DNA of 64,000 nt, taken from Shewanella electrica (lineage in GTDB: Bacteria > Pseudomonadota > Gammaproteobacteria > Enterobacterales > Shewanellaceae). The translations under genes and the position numbers were made by a program. Below, one piece after another: positions 29,839 to 38,936 of this stretch (within the stretch, counting starts at the first letter, position 1; every line of letters starts with the position of its first letter). The stretch is taken from assembly GCF_022321485.1 (NCBI RefSeq), contig NZ_JAKOGG010000004.1, positions 176,156-240,155 of the forward strand, given 5' to 3'. The notes under the pieces were generated by a model, which saw nothing but the letters and a program-made list of their open reading frames with translations, was not told the origin of the DNA and ran no database searches.

Positions 29839-30735
29839 ATGGATAAACTCGAGTGCATGAAGCGCTTTGCGCTGGTGGCGCAAACTGGCAGTTTTACGCA
29901 AGCGGCAGAGCGGCTAAATGTACCTAAATCGGCAGTGTCTAGCGCGGTAACTCGTTTAGAAAGCCACCTGCAAAGCCGTTTGCTACAACGCAGCACGCGG
30001 CGGGTGACTTTGACGGAAGCGGGCGAGCGTTTTTTGCCACAATGTCTGAAGTTGCTCGATGAAATTGAGGGCTTAGAGAATCAATTCCAGCAGCAAAGTC
30101 ACAGCATCAGCGGTGAAATTCGTGTCGATATGCCGGGGCGCTTTTTCTCGCAGGTGTTGGCGCCGCGTTTGTCTGAATGGTTTGCACAACATCCCGATAC
30201 GCGCATTCGGCTGATTGGTGCCGACCACCGTATCGATCCAATTCAAGAGCAGCTGGATTGTGTACTGCGGGTCGGTACGCTCAGCGACAGCGAGCTGATC
30301 GCCAAAAAACTGGGTGAACTTCCGCTGGTAAACTGCGTCAGCCCCAGTTATATCGCGCGATATGGCCGTCCGCAGCAGCTAGCAGATCTCGCTCAGCACT
30401 ATCTGATTGATTACTCGCCGGGGATTCGGCAGCAAGCCGATGGCTTTGAGTATTACTGTAACGGCCAACATGATAGCGTCGCCATGCGCAGTTTGCTGTC
30501 AGTCAGTACCACAGATGCTTATCTAGCGGCTTGTTTGGCGGGCATGGGCATAGCGCAGATGCCGTTGCATGGGGCGAATCAATTGATTGCGCAAGGTGAG
30601 CTAGTGACAGTATTACCGGACTATCTGCCAGCGCCAATGCCGGTAGCCATGTTGTATGAGTCGCGTCGCTATCAACCCAAGCGGCTGCGGCTATTTATCG
30701 AGTGGGTTGCCAGCTTGGTGGCCGAGTTGCAGTGA
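29839..30735 (+). CDS. LysR-family transcriptional regulator
   Basis: A 298-residue LysR regulator. The N-terminal winged helix-turn-helix contains FTQAAERLNVPKSAVSSAVT (about residues 18-37) and the linker helix LLQRSTRRVTLTEAGERFLP. The C-terminal part is a periplasmic-binding-like effector domain. It is of the type that often sits divergent from a single oxidoreductase gene and controls it. GAGGTG lies seven bases before the ATG. The effector is unknown. Confidence 0.92.
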   Translation: MDKLECMKRFALVAQTGSFTQAAERLNVPKSAVSSAVTRLESHLQSRLLQRSTRRVTLTEAGERFLPQCLKLLDEIEGLENQFQQQSHSISGEIRVDMPGRFFSQVLAPRLSEWFAQHPDTRIRLIGADHRIDPIQEQLDCVLRVGTLSDSELIAKKLGELPLVNCVSPSYIARYGRPQQLADLAQHYLIDYSPGIRQQADGFEYYCNGQHDSVAMRSLLSVSTTDAYLAACLAGMGIAQMPLHGANQLIAQGELVTVLPDYLPAPMPVAMLYESRRYQPKRLRLFIEWVASLVAELQ

Positions 30736-30841
30736 GCGGCCGCATTTCTTGATTGAATGGCGATTTACCCAAGGCGATGGCTGACGTAAAATGCGCCACC
30801 TTTCCTTGAATCCCCGCATAACGGGCGTGGTAACAGCTGCG

Positions 30842-31192
30842 ATGAATCCTGTAGCGATAACGGTTTGTTTGCTGATCTGCAGTAATATCTTTATGACCTT
30901 TGCTTGGTACGCTCATCTTAAAGAACTCAATAACAAGTTTTGGCTGATTGCCGCACTGATCAGTTGGGGCATTGCGCTATTTGAGTATCTGCTGCAAGTG
31001 CCTGCCAACCGCATCGGCTATACCGTGCTGAGTGTCGGGCAGCTAAAAATCCTGCAAGAGGTGATCACCTTAATGGTGTTTGTACCGTTTTCACTGTTCT
31101 ATTTGAAAGAACCGCTTAAGTTAGATTATCTGTGGGCTGGTCTGTGTCTGGTTGGCGCGGTGTATTTTGTGTTTCGCAGCAAGCTGAGCTAG
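30842..31192 (+). CDS. DUF486 / DMT-like small membrane protein
   Basis: A 116-residue inner-membrane protein with four predicted helices (about 5-25, 32-50, 70-90, 96-112). The pattern NIFMTFAWYAHLKELN, then FEYLLQVPANRIGY and LKILQEVITL, matches DUF486, a relative of the drug/metabolite transporter superfamily. The ATG at 30842 gives the usual family length. An earlier in-frame ATG at 30791 has no ribosome-binding site; this one is also weak. Function unknown. Confidence 0.75.
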   Translation: MNPVAITVCLLICSNIFMTFAWYAHLKELNNKFWLIAALISWGIALFEYLLQVPANRIGYTVLSVGQLKILQEVITLMVFVPFSLFYLKEPLKLDYLWAGLCLVGAVYFVFRSKLS

Positions 31193-31390
31193 CCCTTTGT
31201 GCTGCATGCAGCGAGTCAGCCATCACGGTGAGAATGCTTAATTTTACCTTAATTATTTCAGTTGCTTGATATTCAACGGCTAACTAACTGACCGTTGATA
31301 TTACCTTGGCTGTTAACCAACGCAAAGTTCGGTAAATTTGGCTGATCAATGACTAGCTCAATCCGCTAATTGCTTATATATTGATGCAAC

Positions 31391-31405
31391 TGAAAACAAT
31401 TCTCA
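31391..31405. promoter_or_regulatory. Fur box upstream of the PepSY-diflavin reductase
   Basis: TGAAAACAATTCTCA matches the 7-1-7 Fur pattern TGATAATNATTATCA at 11 of its 14 specified positions. It ends nine bases before the ATG, and a -10-like TATATT lies at 31377-31382. Repression by iron-loaded Fur is therefore likely. Confidence 0.65.
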
Positions 31406-31414
31406 TGTAGATTT

Positions 31415-33883
31415 ATGTCAAAAAAGTGGGTTCAGCGGATCAGTTTTCGCGTACATCAATGGTTAGGCCTTGCCAGCGCTGCGGTACTGCTGGTGGTGGG
31501 ATTAACTGGCGGCTTATTAGCCTTTGAAGATCAAATTGTTGGCGCATGGCCAACGCCAAAAGTCACGCCGCAAGCGCAGATTATGGCACCAGCACAGCTG
31601 TTGCCCGCATTAGCACTTCCGGGGAAAAAGCTTGAACGCATCTATCTCGAAGAGGCTGCGGATGAACCCGGGCGCGCCTTGTATAGCGATCCTACCTCGA
31701 AGCAGCGCGAGTGGCAGACGTTTAATCCGTATACCGGCGAGTTGCTCGGCGCCCGTCCAGCCATCACTGAGTTTTTTGGCACGGTCATGGCGTTGCACCG
31801 GTGGTTACTGATGCCCAATTCTATCGGCAGTTTGTTTACTGGCACCGCCTGTATCATGTCGATTATCTTTTTGATCGCTGGCATTATCCGTCGCGCACCA
31901 GATAACTGGCGCAACGTGAAAGACTGGCTGGTGTGGAAGAAGGGCAGTTCGGGTCGCCATCTGTTGTGGCAATGGCATGCACTGCTTGGCACTTGGCTGT
32001 TTATTCCGATTTTTATCATGGCGCTTACTGGCCCGTGGTTTGCGTTTGATTGGTATCGCGATGGTGTTCGTAGCATGCTAGAAACGTCCGCGCCTAAACC
32101 AAATCTGGCGTTGAAGAGCAGTAGTGCTGAGGTCGATCTTGATGCGGCATGGCAAACCATGCAGAGCATTATTCCTAACGGCCATTTTGCGCGTTTGTAT
32201 CTGCCGCGTAAGCCGGGTGATGCGTTGAATATTCGTTACCTGGATAATGATGCGCCCCATCATCATGCGTTTTCTGCGGTGAGTCTCGATCTTTCCACCG
32301 GCAAGGTGCTGGCACAGCAACGCTACGCTGACCTCAGCGGCGGCGATTATATTCTGGCAAATATCTACGCCTTCCACACCGGGCTCTATTTCGGCTTGCC
32401 GGGGCGCATTATCTGGTCGCTCGGGGCATTGGCCTTTGGTTCTTTTGCGGTGACGGGCGTATGGCTGTTCTTTAATCGTCGTGCTCGGCCGAAGGAAGCG
32501 GTATCTGGTGCGGCGGATACGCTGATTGCTTATGCTAGCCAGAGTGGCACGGCGGCGGCCTATGGTAAACGTCTGCAAGCGTGGTTTGCCCAGCAAGAAC
32601 ATAACGCCCACCTGCGCTGCGTCAGCAAAATTGAGCCGGATGAGTTAGTGCAGTACCGGCAAGTGGTGCTGTTGGCATCAACGTATGGTGAAGGCCAGCC
32701 ACCAGATACTGCGCTGCAATTTCAGCAACGCTTGGCGGAGGCCAATACCGTGCTGCAAAACGTACAAGTGGCCGTGCTGGCGTTTGGTGACAGTCAATAT
32801 CAACAGTTCTGTGCCTTTGGTCACTGGCTGGCTGAGCGTTTTAATGCGTTGGGCGCGGCGACCTTGCTGCCGCTAACCGAAGTTGACCGTGGTGCTGAAC
32901 AAACCATTCAACAATGGAATCAAGCGTTAGCGCAGCAGTTATCACTCAACGTGGCGGAACTTGATAGCGGCTTCAGTAGTGCAACTGTGGTTAGCGCCCG
33001 TTGTTTGAATGAAGACACCACCCGTGAAGTCTATGACGTGGTGCTGCATCTGGCCGATAACTGGCAGCCCGGCGATTTAGTCGAGCTGATGCCATATGCC
33101 ACGGAAGCACAGTGCCGTGCTCATCTTAACCTCATTGGTTTTAGTGGCGATGAGTTGGTGACCACGTACGGTGAGCCAATGCCATTGTGGCAAGTGCAGT
33201 CACTCTATAAAGAGTTTGGTGCGGCGGTCGAGCCTCTGTCAGTTGAAGATTATCTGGCAAATACTGCGGATTTGGCGCTGCGTAGTTACTCCATTGCCAG
33301 CACGGATAACAACCAGCAACTGCGGTTAATGGTGCGTAAGGTGGTATTGGATAACGGCTTATTCGGCCGCGGTTCTGGCTTGTTAGCCTCGGTCGAGGCT
33401 GGTGATAAATTGCAGCTGCGTATCAAACCGCACAGTGCGTTCCAACTGCCTGAGGATGATGTGCCGCTGGTGTTATTGGGGGCCGGCACAGGTTTAGCAC
33501 CGTACTTGAGTTTCTTGGCGGCGCGTGCTGACAAAGGGTTTAGCTCACCGGTGTGGTTACTGTTTGGGGAGCGTTACGCCGAGCTAGATAACTACTACGC
33601 GGATGAGCTGCAACGCCATCTGGCGAACGGCACGCTGACCGAGTTGGACTACGCTTGGAGTCGCAGCCATCAACCGGAGTATCAAGGCAAATACGTGCAG
33701 CAACTCTTGCATGAACATAGCGAACGGTTGCAGCAATATCTCGCCGATGGTGCCCATCTGTATGTGTGTGGAAGCATTGACGGTATTGGCGCTGGTGTCC
33801 AACTGGCATTGCAACAACTGCTGGGTGACAACGCGCTGACCGCCTTACAGCAACAACAACGTTATCACCGCGATCTCTATTAA
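31415..33883 (+). CDS. PepSY membrane domain fused to a flavodoxin/NADPH reductase (probable ferric reductase)
   Basis: An 822-residue inner-membrane flavoprotein. The N-terminal part (about 1-365) is a PepSY-associated membrane domain with four helices and paired histidines (RVHQWLGL, LMALHRWLLM, WQWHALLGTW, NIYAFHTGLYFGLPG), typical of heme-bearing transmembrane reductases. A flavodoxin domain follows (IAYASQSGTAAAYGK, ASTYGEGQPPDT), then a CysJ/FNR-like module with the FAD motif RSYSIAS, the NADPH motif GAGTGLAPYLSFLA and a YVCGS tail. It should pass electrons from NADPH through FAD and FMN to the membrane heme and on to periplasmic Fe(III) or ferric siderophore. The Fur box supports this. 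Final aromatic residue: RDLY. Confidence 0.87.
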   Translation: MSKKWVQRISFRVHQWLGLASAAVLLVVGLTGGLLAFEDQIVGAWPTPKVTPQAQIMAPAQLLPALALPGKKLERIYLEEAADEPGRALYSDPTSKQREWQTFNPYTGELLGARPAITEFFGTVMALHRWLLMPNSIGSLFTGTACIMSIIFLIAGIIRRAPDNWRNVKDWLVWKKGSSGRHLLWQWHALLGTWLFIPIFIMALTGPWFAFDWYRDGVRSMLETSAPKPNLALKSSSAEVDLDAAWQTMQSIIPNGHFARLYLPRKPGDALNIRYLDNDAPHHHAFSAVSLDLSTGKVLAQQRYADLSGGDYILANIYAFHTGLYFGLPGRIIWSLGALAFGSFAVTGVWLFFNRRARPKEAVSGAADTLIAYASQSGTAAAYGKRLQAWFAQQEHNAHLRCVSKIEPDELVQYRQVVLLASTYGEGQPPDTALQFQQRLAEANTVLQNVQVAVLAFGDSQYQQFCAFGHWLAERFNALGAATLLPLTEVDRGAEQTIQQWNQALAQQLSLNVAELDSGFSSATVVSARCLNEDTTREVYDVVLHLADNWQPGDLVELMPYATEAQCRAHLNLIGFSGDELVTTYGEPMPLWQVQSLYKEFGAAVEPLSVEDYLANTADLALRSYSIASTDNNQQLRLMVRKVVLDNGLFGRGSGLLASVEAGDKLQLRIKPHSAFQLPEDDVPLVLLGAGTGLAPYLSFLAARADKGFSSPVWLLFGERYAELDNYYADELQRHLANGTLTELDYAWSRSHQPEYQGKYVQQLLHEHSERLQQYLADGAHLYVCGSIDGIGAGVQLALQQLLGDNALTALQQQQRYHRDLY

Positions 33884-33997
33884 CCTTACGGTTGGTACGC
33901 CACATGTCGCTAGTAGCATATGGCGTATGCACAACGCATATCACAACTTGGCCGACATTCTGTGCTGTTAGTCGGCCCAATGTGTAACTCACCATCG

Positions 33998-34024
33998 GCG
34001 CCCCATTCTTTGGGGCGCTTTCTT
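33998..34024 (+). terminator. Intrinsic terminator after the PepSY-diflavin gene
   Basis: GCGCCCCA (33998-34005) pairs with TGGGGCGC (34011-34018) around TTCTT, then TTTCTT. A second hairpin without a T-run, GGCCGAC/GTCGGCC at 33950-33977, lies just upstream. Confidence 0.75.
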
Positions 34025-34038
34025 ATAGCTGATCTGAG

Positions 34039-35040
34039 TTATTGCGCTGCGGGTGCAAGCGGCGCTAATGGCGGCGTTGGTGGCAGCGTTAAACTGCTTA
34101 ACCAATCTAACACCAACTTTTTGGCATCTGGCGACGGTTTTAAAATGCCGGCGTGGTTGCCGGTTAGTTGGTGATATTCATACGGGCGAACTTGCGCTAA
34201 TGCTTTAATCCATTCGTTGCCAATCACTTCATCATCGCTGGCGTTGAGTACCATAGTGGGCTGCGCCCAATGGCTTAATACTTGCCGTAGATCGGTTTGT
34301 GCATCGTCAATCTTGAGCTGCGCCAGTGCTTGCTGGCTGCCCGCCACTAAACTGCTATTAGGTACCAAACGGCTGGCAAAGGGATGAAAAGCCTGCGCGG
34401 CACGAACCGACGCTTGGGACAGTGGGCTGCTCGGCGCAATTAATAGCAGGCCGCTGGCATCGGTGGCTTGTGCCAGATAACTCGCAACAATGGTTCCCAT
34501 CGAATGGCCGACAACAATCCAAGGGCGCGGCAGAGCTAACTGTTCAAGCAGCGGTTTGAGGTAACGGGTATCGCGTACGCCAAAGCTGAAGTCATCAATG
34601 GTGGTGGCACCATGCCCCGGCAGATCGGGCATCACGGTATTAAAGCCTAAGCTTTGAAAATAGTTGCTCCAACCTATCATCCAACTCCAGTTCGCGGTGT
34701 AGCCGTGAATTAGCACCACCGTCCCTTGAAAATGCTGCTGGTCAGGGGCGAGCGTGAGCGTTTGTCCCATTGGGCTTTGGGCAAAGGTTGCTTCTAGCGG
34801 CAATAGCTCATCATCATCGGTGAGCGGCGCCCCGGTCACATAGTGCAGGCACGGCGCTTGGCAATCGCTATGATTTTGCAGCCGCAACGGCGCATAAAAG
34901 GTCTTAGGCGCGGGGATGTCAGCTAACGATTTTTCAGGGTGTACGATTTGATCGGCCACATAGCTGGCGCACCCTTGTAACATGCCAAATTGCAGCGCGA
35001 TGACGAGGAGGATAAGTTGACGCAAATGCATAATGTCCAT
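34039..35040 (-). CDS. Lipoprotein alpha/beta-hydrolase
   Basis: A 333-residue envelope hydrolase. A signal sequence ends in the lipobox MLQGC (about Cys24). The alpha/beta-hydrolase core has the oxyanion segment VLIHGYTANW, the nucleophile elbow GHSMG, and late Asp (ASDDEVIG) and His (TGNHAGIL) residues that complete a catalytic triad. It ends in a Pro/Ala-rich tail. Start alternatives are MDIM (35040) or MHLR three codons later; neither has a strong ribosome-binding site. Esterase or lipase activity is inferred; the substrate is unknown. It stands alone, divergent from glyA. Confidence 0.82.
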   Translation of the reverse strand: MDIMHLRQLILLVIALQFGMLQGCASYVADQIVHPEKSLADIPAPKTFYAPLRLQNHSDCQAPCLHYVTGAPLTDDDELLPLEATFAQSPMGQTLTLAPDQQHFQGTVVLIHGYTANWSWMIGWSNYFQSLGFNTVMPDLPGHGATTIDDFSFGVRDTRYLKPLLEQLALPRPWIVVGHSMGTIVASYLAQATDASGLLLIAPSSPLSQASVRAAQAFHPFASRLVPNSSLVAGSQQALAQLKIDDAQTDLRQVLSHWAQPTMVLNASDDEVIGNEWIKALAQVRPYEYHQLTGNHAGILKPSPDAKKLVLDWLSSLTLPPTPPLAPLAPAAQ

Positions 35041-35241
35041 ATAAAAACCAATGAGTTATATCATTACAGCTGTTCGTCCATTCAACAAGTATAGAATTGT
35101 TGCAGCATTTGTTCTCTCCTTGAAACAGTATCATTTAAAACCCGAGAGATTTTCATCATAAGCAAGGGTGGGATTGTGACGCAGCTCAGAGTAGAATACG
35201 CGCAACCCTACCTACTAGATATTGTCCAGCTGGAGTATCCG

Positions 35242-36495
35242 ATGCTGAAGAAAAGTATGAACATTGCTGATTATGATCCTGAGCTGAAACAGGCGATTGA
35301 TAACGAAACTCGCCGTCAGGAAGAACATATCGAGCTAATTGCTTCTGAAAACTACACTAGCCCACGCGTCATGGAAGCGCAGGGTTCACAGTTAACCAAC
35401 AAGTATGCTGAAGGATACCCAGGCAAACGTTACTACGGTGGCTGTGAATACGTTGACGTGGTTGAAACATTAGCCATTGAACGTGCTAAAGAGCTGTTCG
35501 GCGCCACTTATGCGAACGTGCAACCGCACTCAGGTTCACAAGCCAACAGCGCGGTTTATATGGCATTGCTGCAAGCTGGCGATACCGTTTTAGGGATGAA
35601 CCTTGCTCATGGCGGTCACTTGACCCACGGTTCACCAGTTAACTTTTCTGGCAAACTGTACAACATCATTCCTTACGGTGTGGATGACGCAGGTAAGATT
35701 GACTACGTGCAGCTCGAAGCGTTAGCACTGGAACACAAACCTAAGATGATCATCGGTGGTTTCTCTGCGTACTCAGGCATTGTTGACTGGGCTAAACTGC
35801 GCGAAATCGCTGACAAAATCGGCGCATACCTGTTCGTGGATATGGCGCACGTTGCGGGTCTGGTTGCTGCGGGTGTTTATCCTAACCCAGTACCACATGC
35901 GCACGTAGTGACTACCACTACGCACAAAACCTTGGCAGGCCCACGTGGCGGTTTGATCCTCTCTGCGGCTGACGATGAAGACCTGTACAAAAAACTGAAC
36001 TCCGCAGTCTTCCCAGGTGGCCAAGGTGGCCCATTGATGCACGTTATCGCGGGTAAAGCGGTAGCCTTCAAAGAAGCGCTGGAACCAGAATTCAAAGCTT
36101 ACCAACAACAAGTGGTATTGAACGCGAAAGCGATGGTAAAAGTGTTCTTGGAACGCGGTTACAAAATCGTGTCTGGTGGTACTGAAAACCACCTGATGCT
36201 GGTGGACTTAATCGGCCGTGAACTGACCGGTAAAGAAGCGGACGCTGCACTGGGCGCTGCTAACATCACCGTTAACAAAAACTCAGTACCTAATGACCCT
36301 CGTTCACCATTTGTGACCTCAGGTATCCGTATCGGTACGCCATCAATCACTCGCCGTGGTTTCAAAGAAGCAGAAAGCGAGCAGTTGACTCAGTGGATCT
36401 GTGACGTGCTGGATAACGCACAAGACGAAGCAGTTATCGCTGACGTGAAAGCCAAAGTGCTGGAACTGTGCGCTCGCTTCCCTGTTTATGGTTAA
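35242..36495 (+). CDS. glyA: Serine hydroxymethyltransferase
   Basis: A 417-residue PLP enzyme that interconverts serine plus tetrahydrofolate with glycine plus methylene-tetrahydrofolate, a main source of one-carbon units. The PLP lysine is in [26 protein letters not shown] at the start and [13 protein letters not shown] near the end are family hallmarks. The ATG at 35242 has GGAG seven bases upstream and gives exactly the E. coli length. The frame is open further left but without a start signal. No PurR box or glycine riboswitch was found in the 200 bases upstream. It is followed by its own terminator. Confidence 0.97.
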   Translation: MLKKSMNIADYDPELKQAIDNETRRQEEHIELIASENYTSPRVMEAQGSQLTNKYAEGYPGKRYYGGCEYVDVVETLAIERAKELFGATYANVQPHSGSQANSAVYMALLQAGDTVLGMNLAHGGHLTHGSPVNFSGKLYNIIPYGVDDAGKIDYVQLEALALEHKPKMIIGGFSAYSGIVDWAKLREIADKIGAYLFVDMAHVAGLVAAGVYPNPVPHAHVVTTTTHKTLAGPRGGLILSAADDEDLYKKLNSAVFPGGQGGPLMHVIAGKAVAFKEALEPEFKAYQQQVVLNAKAMVKVFLERGYKIVSGGTENHLMLVDLIGRELTGKEADAALGAANITVNKNSVPNDPRSPFVTSGIRIGTPSITRRGFKEAESEQLTQWICDVLDNAQDEAVIADVKAKVLELCARFPVYG

Positions 36496-36523
36496 CCTTT
36501 ATAGGTGAATGCGATAAACTCCC

Positions 36524-36550
36524 ATGGCCGCTATAGTTAGCGGCCATTTT
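36524..36550 (+). terminator. Intrinsic terminator of glyA
   Basis: ATGGCCGCT (36524-36532) pairs with AGCGGCCAT (36539-36547), then TTT. It lies 28 bases after the stop codon. Confidence 0.82.
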
Positions 36551-36605
36551 CGTTTGTATAGGACTGCAAACGAGCGCCATTCTTTTATCTCGCAGGAGAC
36601 ATTCC

Positions 36606-37058
36606 ATGTATTGCCCATTTTGCAGTGCCACCGATACTAAAGTGATCGACTCCCGTCTGGTCGCCGAAGGCCATCAAGTGCGCCGCCGCCGTGAATGTAC
36701 GCAATGCCATGAGCGCTTTACCACCTTTGAAGGTGCCGAGTTGGTGATGCCACGGGTGATTAAACGTGATGGTTCACGTCAGCCGTTTGATGAAGAAAAA
36801 CTCCGTGGCGGTATGTTGCGGGCGGCAGAAAAACGTCCAGTGTCTATCGACAGTATCGAAGACGCCATTAACAAGATTAAATCGGCACTGCGCGCCACAG
36901 GTGAGCGCGAAGTGACCTCAGAGATGATCGGCAACCTGATGATGGAACAGCTGATCGAACTCGATAAAGTGGCCTACATCCGTTTTGCCTCGGTGTATCG
37001 TGCCTTTGAAGATGTATCAGAGTTTGGCGAAGCCATCGCCAAATTGCAGAAGAAATAA
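36606..37058 (+). CDS. nrdR: Transcriptional repressor NrdR
   Basis: A 150-residue zinc-ribbon/ATP-cone repressor of ribonucleotide reductase genes that senses ATP/dATP. The zinc ribbon uses CPFC (residues 3-6) and CTQCHERF (31-38). The ATP-cone follows from about residue 46 ([19 protein letters not shown]). AGGAGA precedes the ATG. It opens the nrdR-ribD-ribE-ribBA-ribH-nusB-thiL-pgpA cluster, an arrangement widespread in gammaproteobacteria, and is one base from ribD. Confidence 0.97.
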   Translation: MYCPFCSATDTKVIDSRLVAEGHQVRRRRECTQCHERFTTFEGAELVMPRVIKRDGSRQPFDEEKLRGGMLRAAEKRPVSIDSIEDAINKIKSALRATGEREVTSEMIGNLMMEQLIELDKVAYIRFASVYRAFEDVSEFGEAIAKLQKK

Positions 37059-37059
37059 T

Positions 37060-38184
37060 ATGTGGTCACTGCTTGATCGCGCCATGATGGCGCGCGCTAT
37101 TCAACTCGCCGCCAACGGACGTTACACCACGCGGCCGAATCCTAATGTGGGCTGCGTTATCGTTGATGATAACGGCGAGATTGTCGGCGAAGGCTGGCAT
37201 CAACGCGCCGGTGGCCCGCACGCCGAAGTGCATGCGCTGCGGATGGCGGGCGACAAAGCGCGCGGTGCCACTGCCTATGTCACCTTAGAGCCTTGCAGCC
37301 ATTACGGCCGCACGCCGCCATGCGCGCAAGCGCTGATTGATAACGGCTTAAAACGCGTAGTGGCGGCGATGACCGACCCCAATCCACAAGTGGCTGGCCG
37401 AGGTTTGGCGATGCTCAACGCTGCGGGGATTGAAGTCGCTAGCGGCTTACTCGAAGCCGAAGCGCGCGCGCTAAATCCCGGCTTTCTCTCGCGCATGGAG
37501 CGGCAACGCCCATATGTGCGACTCAAATTGGCGGCCAGCCTCGATGGTAAAACCGGGTTAGCCAACGGCGAATCCAAGTGGATTACTGGTGCGGCGGCGC
37601 GGCGTGATGTGCAGCGCTTGCGCGCACTGAGTTGCGCGGTGATTACCGGCATCGGCTCAGTGTTGGCGGATGACCCATCAATGAACGTGCGTCATAGTGA
37701 ACTCGGCACGTTGGCGGAGACATTGACCGCAGAGTCACTGATCCAACCGCTGCGTGTGGTAGTGGATTCCAACTGCCGCATGCCGCTGGATGCCAAATTA
37801 CTCAGCATTGAATCGCCAGTATTGCTGGTCAGTTGCCAAGCCTATGCTGACGATGTTAAAGCCAAACTGCCGGCCCATGTGGCCTGTTTGCAGTTGCCCG
37901 CCGTCAATGGTCGCGTAGATTTAGCCGCGCTCATCAATCACCTCGGCGCTCAGCACAACCAAGTGCTGGTGGAGGCGGGCGCAACGTTATGTGGTGCCTT
38001 TATTGAGGCGGGCTTGGCCGATGAATTGGTGCTGTATCAAGCGCCCAAAATTCTCGGTGCCCATGGCCGCAATCTGCTCAATCTGCCAGACTATCAGCAG
38101 ATGAGCGACATACCTCAGTTAACTGTTATCGATCAGCGTCAAGTCGGCGTTGATACGCGTATGATTTTGAAAATAGGTGCATAA
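37060..38184 (+). CDS. ribD: Bifunctional riboflavin deaminase/reductase
   Basis: A 374-residue enzyme for steps 2 and 3 of riboflavin synthesis. The N-terminal deaminase has the zinc motif HAEVHAL and, after about 25 residues, PCSHYGRTPPC. The C-terminal NADPH reductase domain (from about residue 150) contains AASLDGKTGLANGESKWITG. The ATG at 37060 lies one base after the nrdR stop codon, with AGAAG inside nrdR. It is cotranscribed with ribE, which starts three bases after it. Confidence 0.96.
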   Translation: MWSLLDRAMMARAIQLAANGRYTTRPNPNVGCVIVDDNGEIVGEGWHQRAGGPHAEVHALRMAGDKARGATAYVTLEPCSHYGRTPPCAQALIDNGLKRVVAAMTDPNPQVAGRGLAMLNAAGIEVASGLLEAEARALNPGFLSRMERQRPYVRLKLAASLDGKTGLANGESKWITGAAARRDVQRLRALSCAVITGIGSVLADDPSMNVRHSELGTLAETLTAESLIQPLRVVVDSNCRMPLDAKLLSIESPVLLVSCQAYADDVKAKLPAHVACLQLPAVNGRVDLAALINHLGAQHNQVLVEAGATLCGAFIEAGLADELVLYQAPKILGAHGRNLLNLPDYQQMSDIPQLTVIDQRQVGVDTRMILKIGA

Positions 38185-38187
38185 CCC

Positions 38188-38841
38188 ATGTTTACCGGCA
38201 TTATTGAATCGGTTGGCCGCCTTCGCGCTATTGAGCGCCGCGGTGATGATATCCGCCTGACTGTGGCGGTGGGTAAGCTCGATATGGGCGATGTAAAACT
38301 CGGCGACAGTATCGCCACCAACGGCGTGTGTCTCACCGTGGTCGCGCTCGGCGCCGACAGCTATACCGCCGATGTTTCGGCAGAGACTGTCAGCCTCACA
38401 GGTTTTGATACTTACCAAGTTGGCCACGCAGTTAACTTGGAAAAAGCGGTCACGCCATCCACCCGTCTGGGCGGTCACTTAGTCAGTGGTCACATTGATG
38501 GGCAAGCACGCGTTGTCGAAGTGCATCCTCGTGGGCAAGCCACTGAATACTGGTTAGAAGCGCCCGCCGAGTTGTCCCGTTATATCGCTCACAAAGGCTC
38601 AATCGCCATTGATGGCGTAAGCTTAACCGTGAACGAAGTACAAGGGCATCGCTTTCGCCTAACCATCGTGCCGCATACCTCGGGTGAAACCACACTGCCG
38701 CTGCTCAAAGCGGGCGATAGCGTTAACTTGGAAGTGGATCAAATTGCCCGTTATCTGGAGCGTTTGATGCAAGCGCCTGCCGCGCCAAGTGCGGGCGGTG
38801 TGACCATGGAACTATTGGCGAAATCTGGCTTTATTCGTTGA
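38188..38841 (+). CDS. ribE: Riboflavin synthase, alpha subunit
   Basis: A 217-residue enzyme that dismutates two 6,7-dimethyl-8-ribityllumazine molecules into riboflavin. It has two lumazine-binding beta-barrel repeats: MFTGIIESVG to about residue 97, and LGGHLVSGHIDGQARV onward to about 190. SIATNGVCLTV and SIAIDGVSLTV are the matching strands of the two repeats. Length is normal for the E. coli RibC/RibE type. It sits between ribD and ribBA. Confidence 0.96.
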   Translation: MFTGIIESVGRLRAIERRGDDIRLTVAVGKLDMGDVKLGDSIATNGVCLTVVALGADSYTADVSAETVSLTGFDTYQVGHAVNLEKAVTPSTRLGGHLVSGHIDGQARVVEVHPRGQATEYWLEAPAELSRYIAHKGSIAIDGVSLTVNEVQGHRFRLTIVPHTSGETTLPLLKAGDSVNLEVDQIARYLERLMQAPAAPSAGGVTMELLAKSGFIR

Positions 38842-38936
38842 TCTGTGCCGTGCTTTAGTGGCATCGGCGCTGATTGTTTACCGACAACACGTTAAAATTT
38901 ACTGCTCAAAAGTGAGTGGAAATCCAAGGTCGTATT

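Noticed and set aside
33950-33977. Hairpin GGCCGAC/GTCGGCC as a separate terminator
   Set aside because: It has no T-run and lies just before a proper terminator at 33998-34024.
35041-35241. Possible glycine riboswitch or PurR site before glyA
   Set aside because: No recognisable aptamer core or PurR palindrome; only a generic promoter-like stretch.
38842-38936. Possible FMN riboswitch before ribBA
   Set aside because: The gap is under 100 bases and shows none of the conserved FMN-riboswitch segments; none was seen upstream of ribD either.
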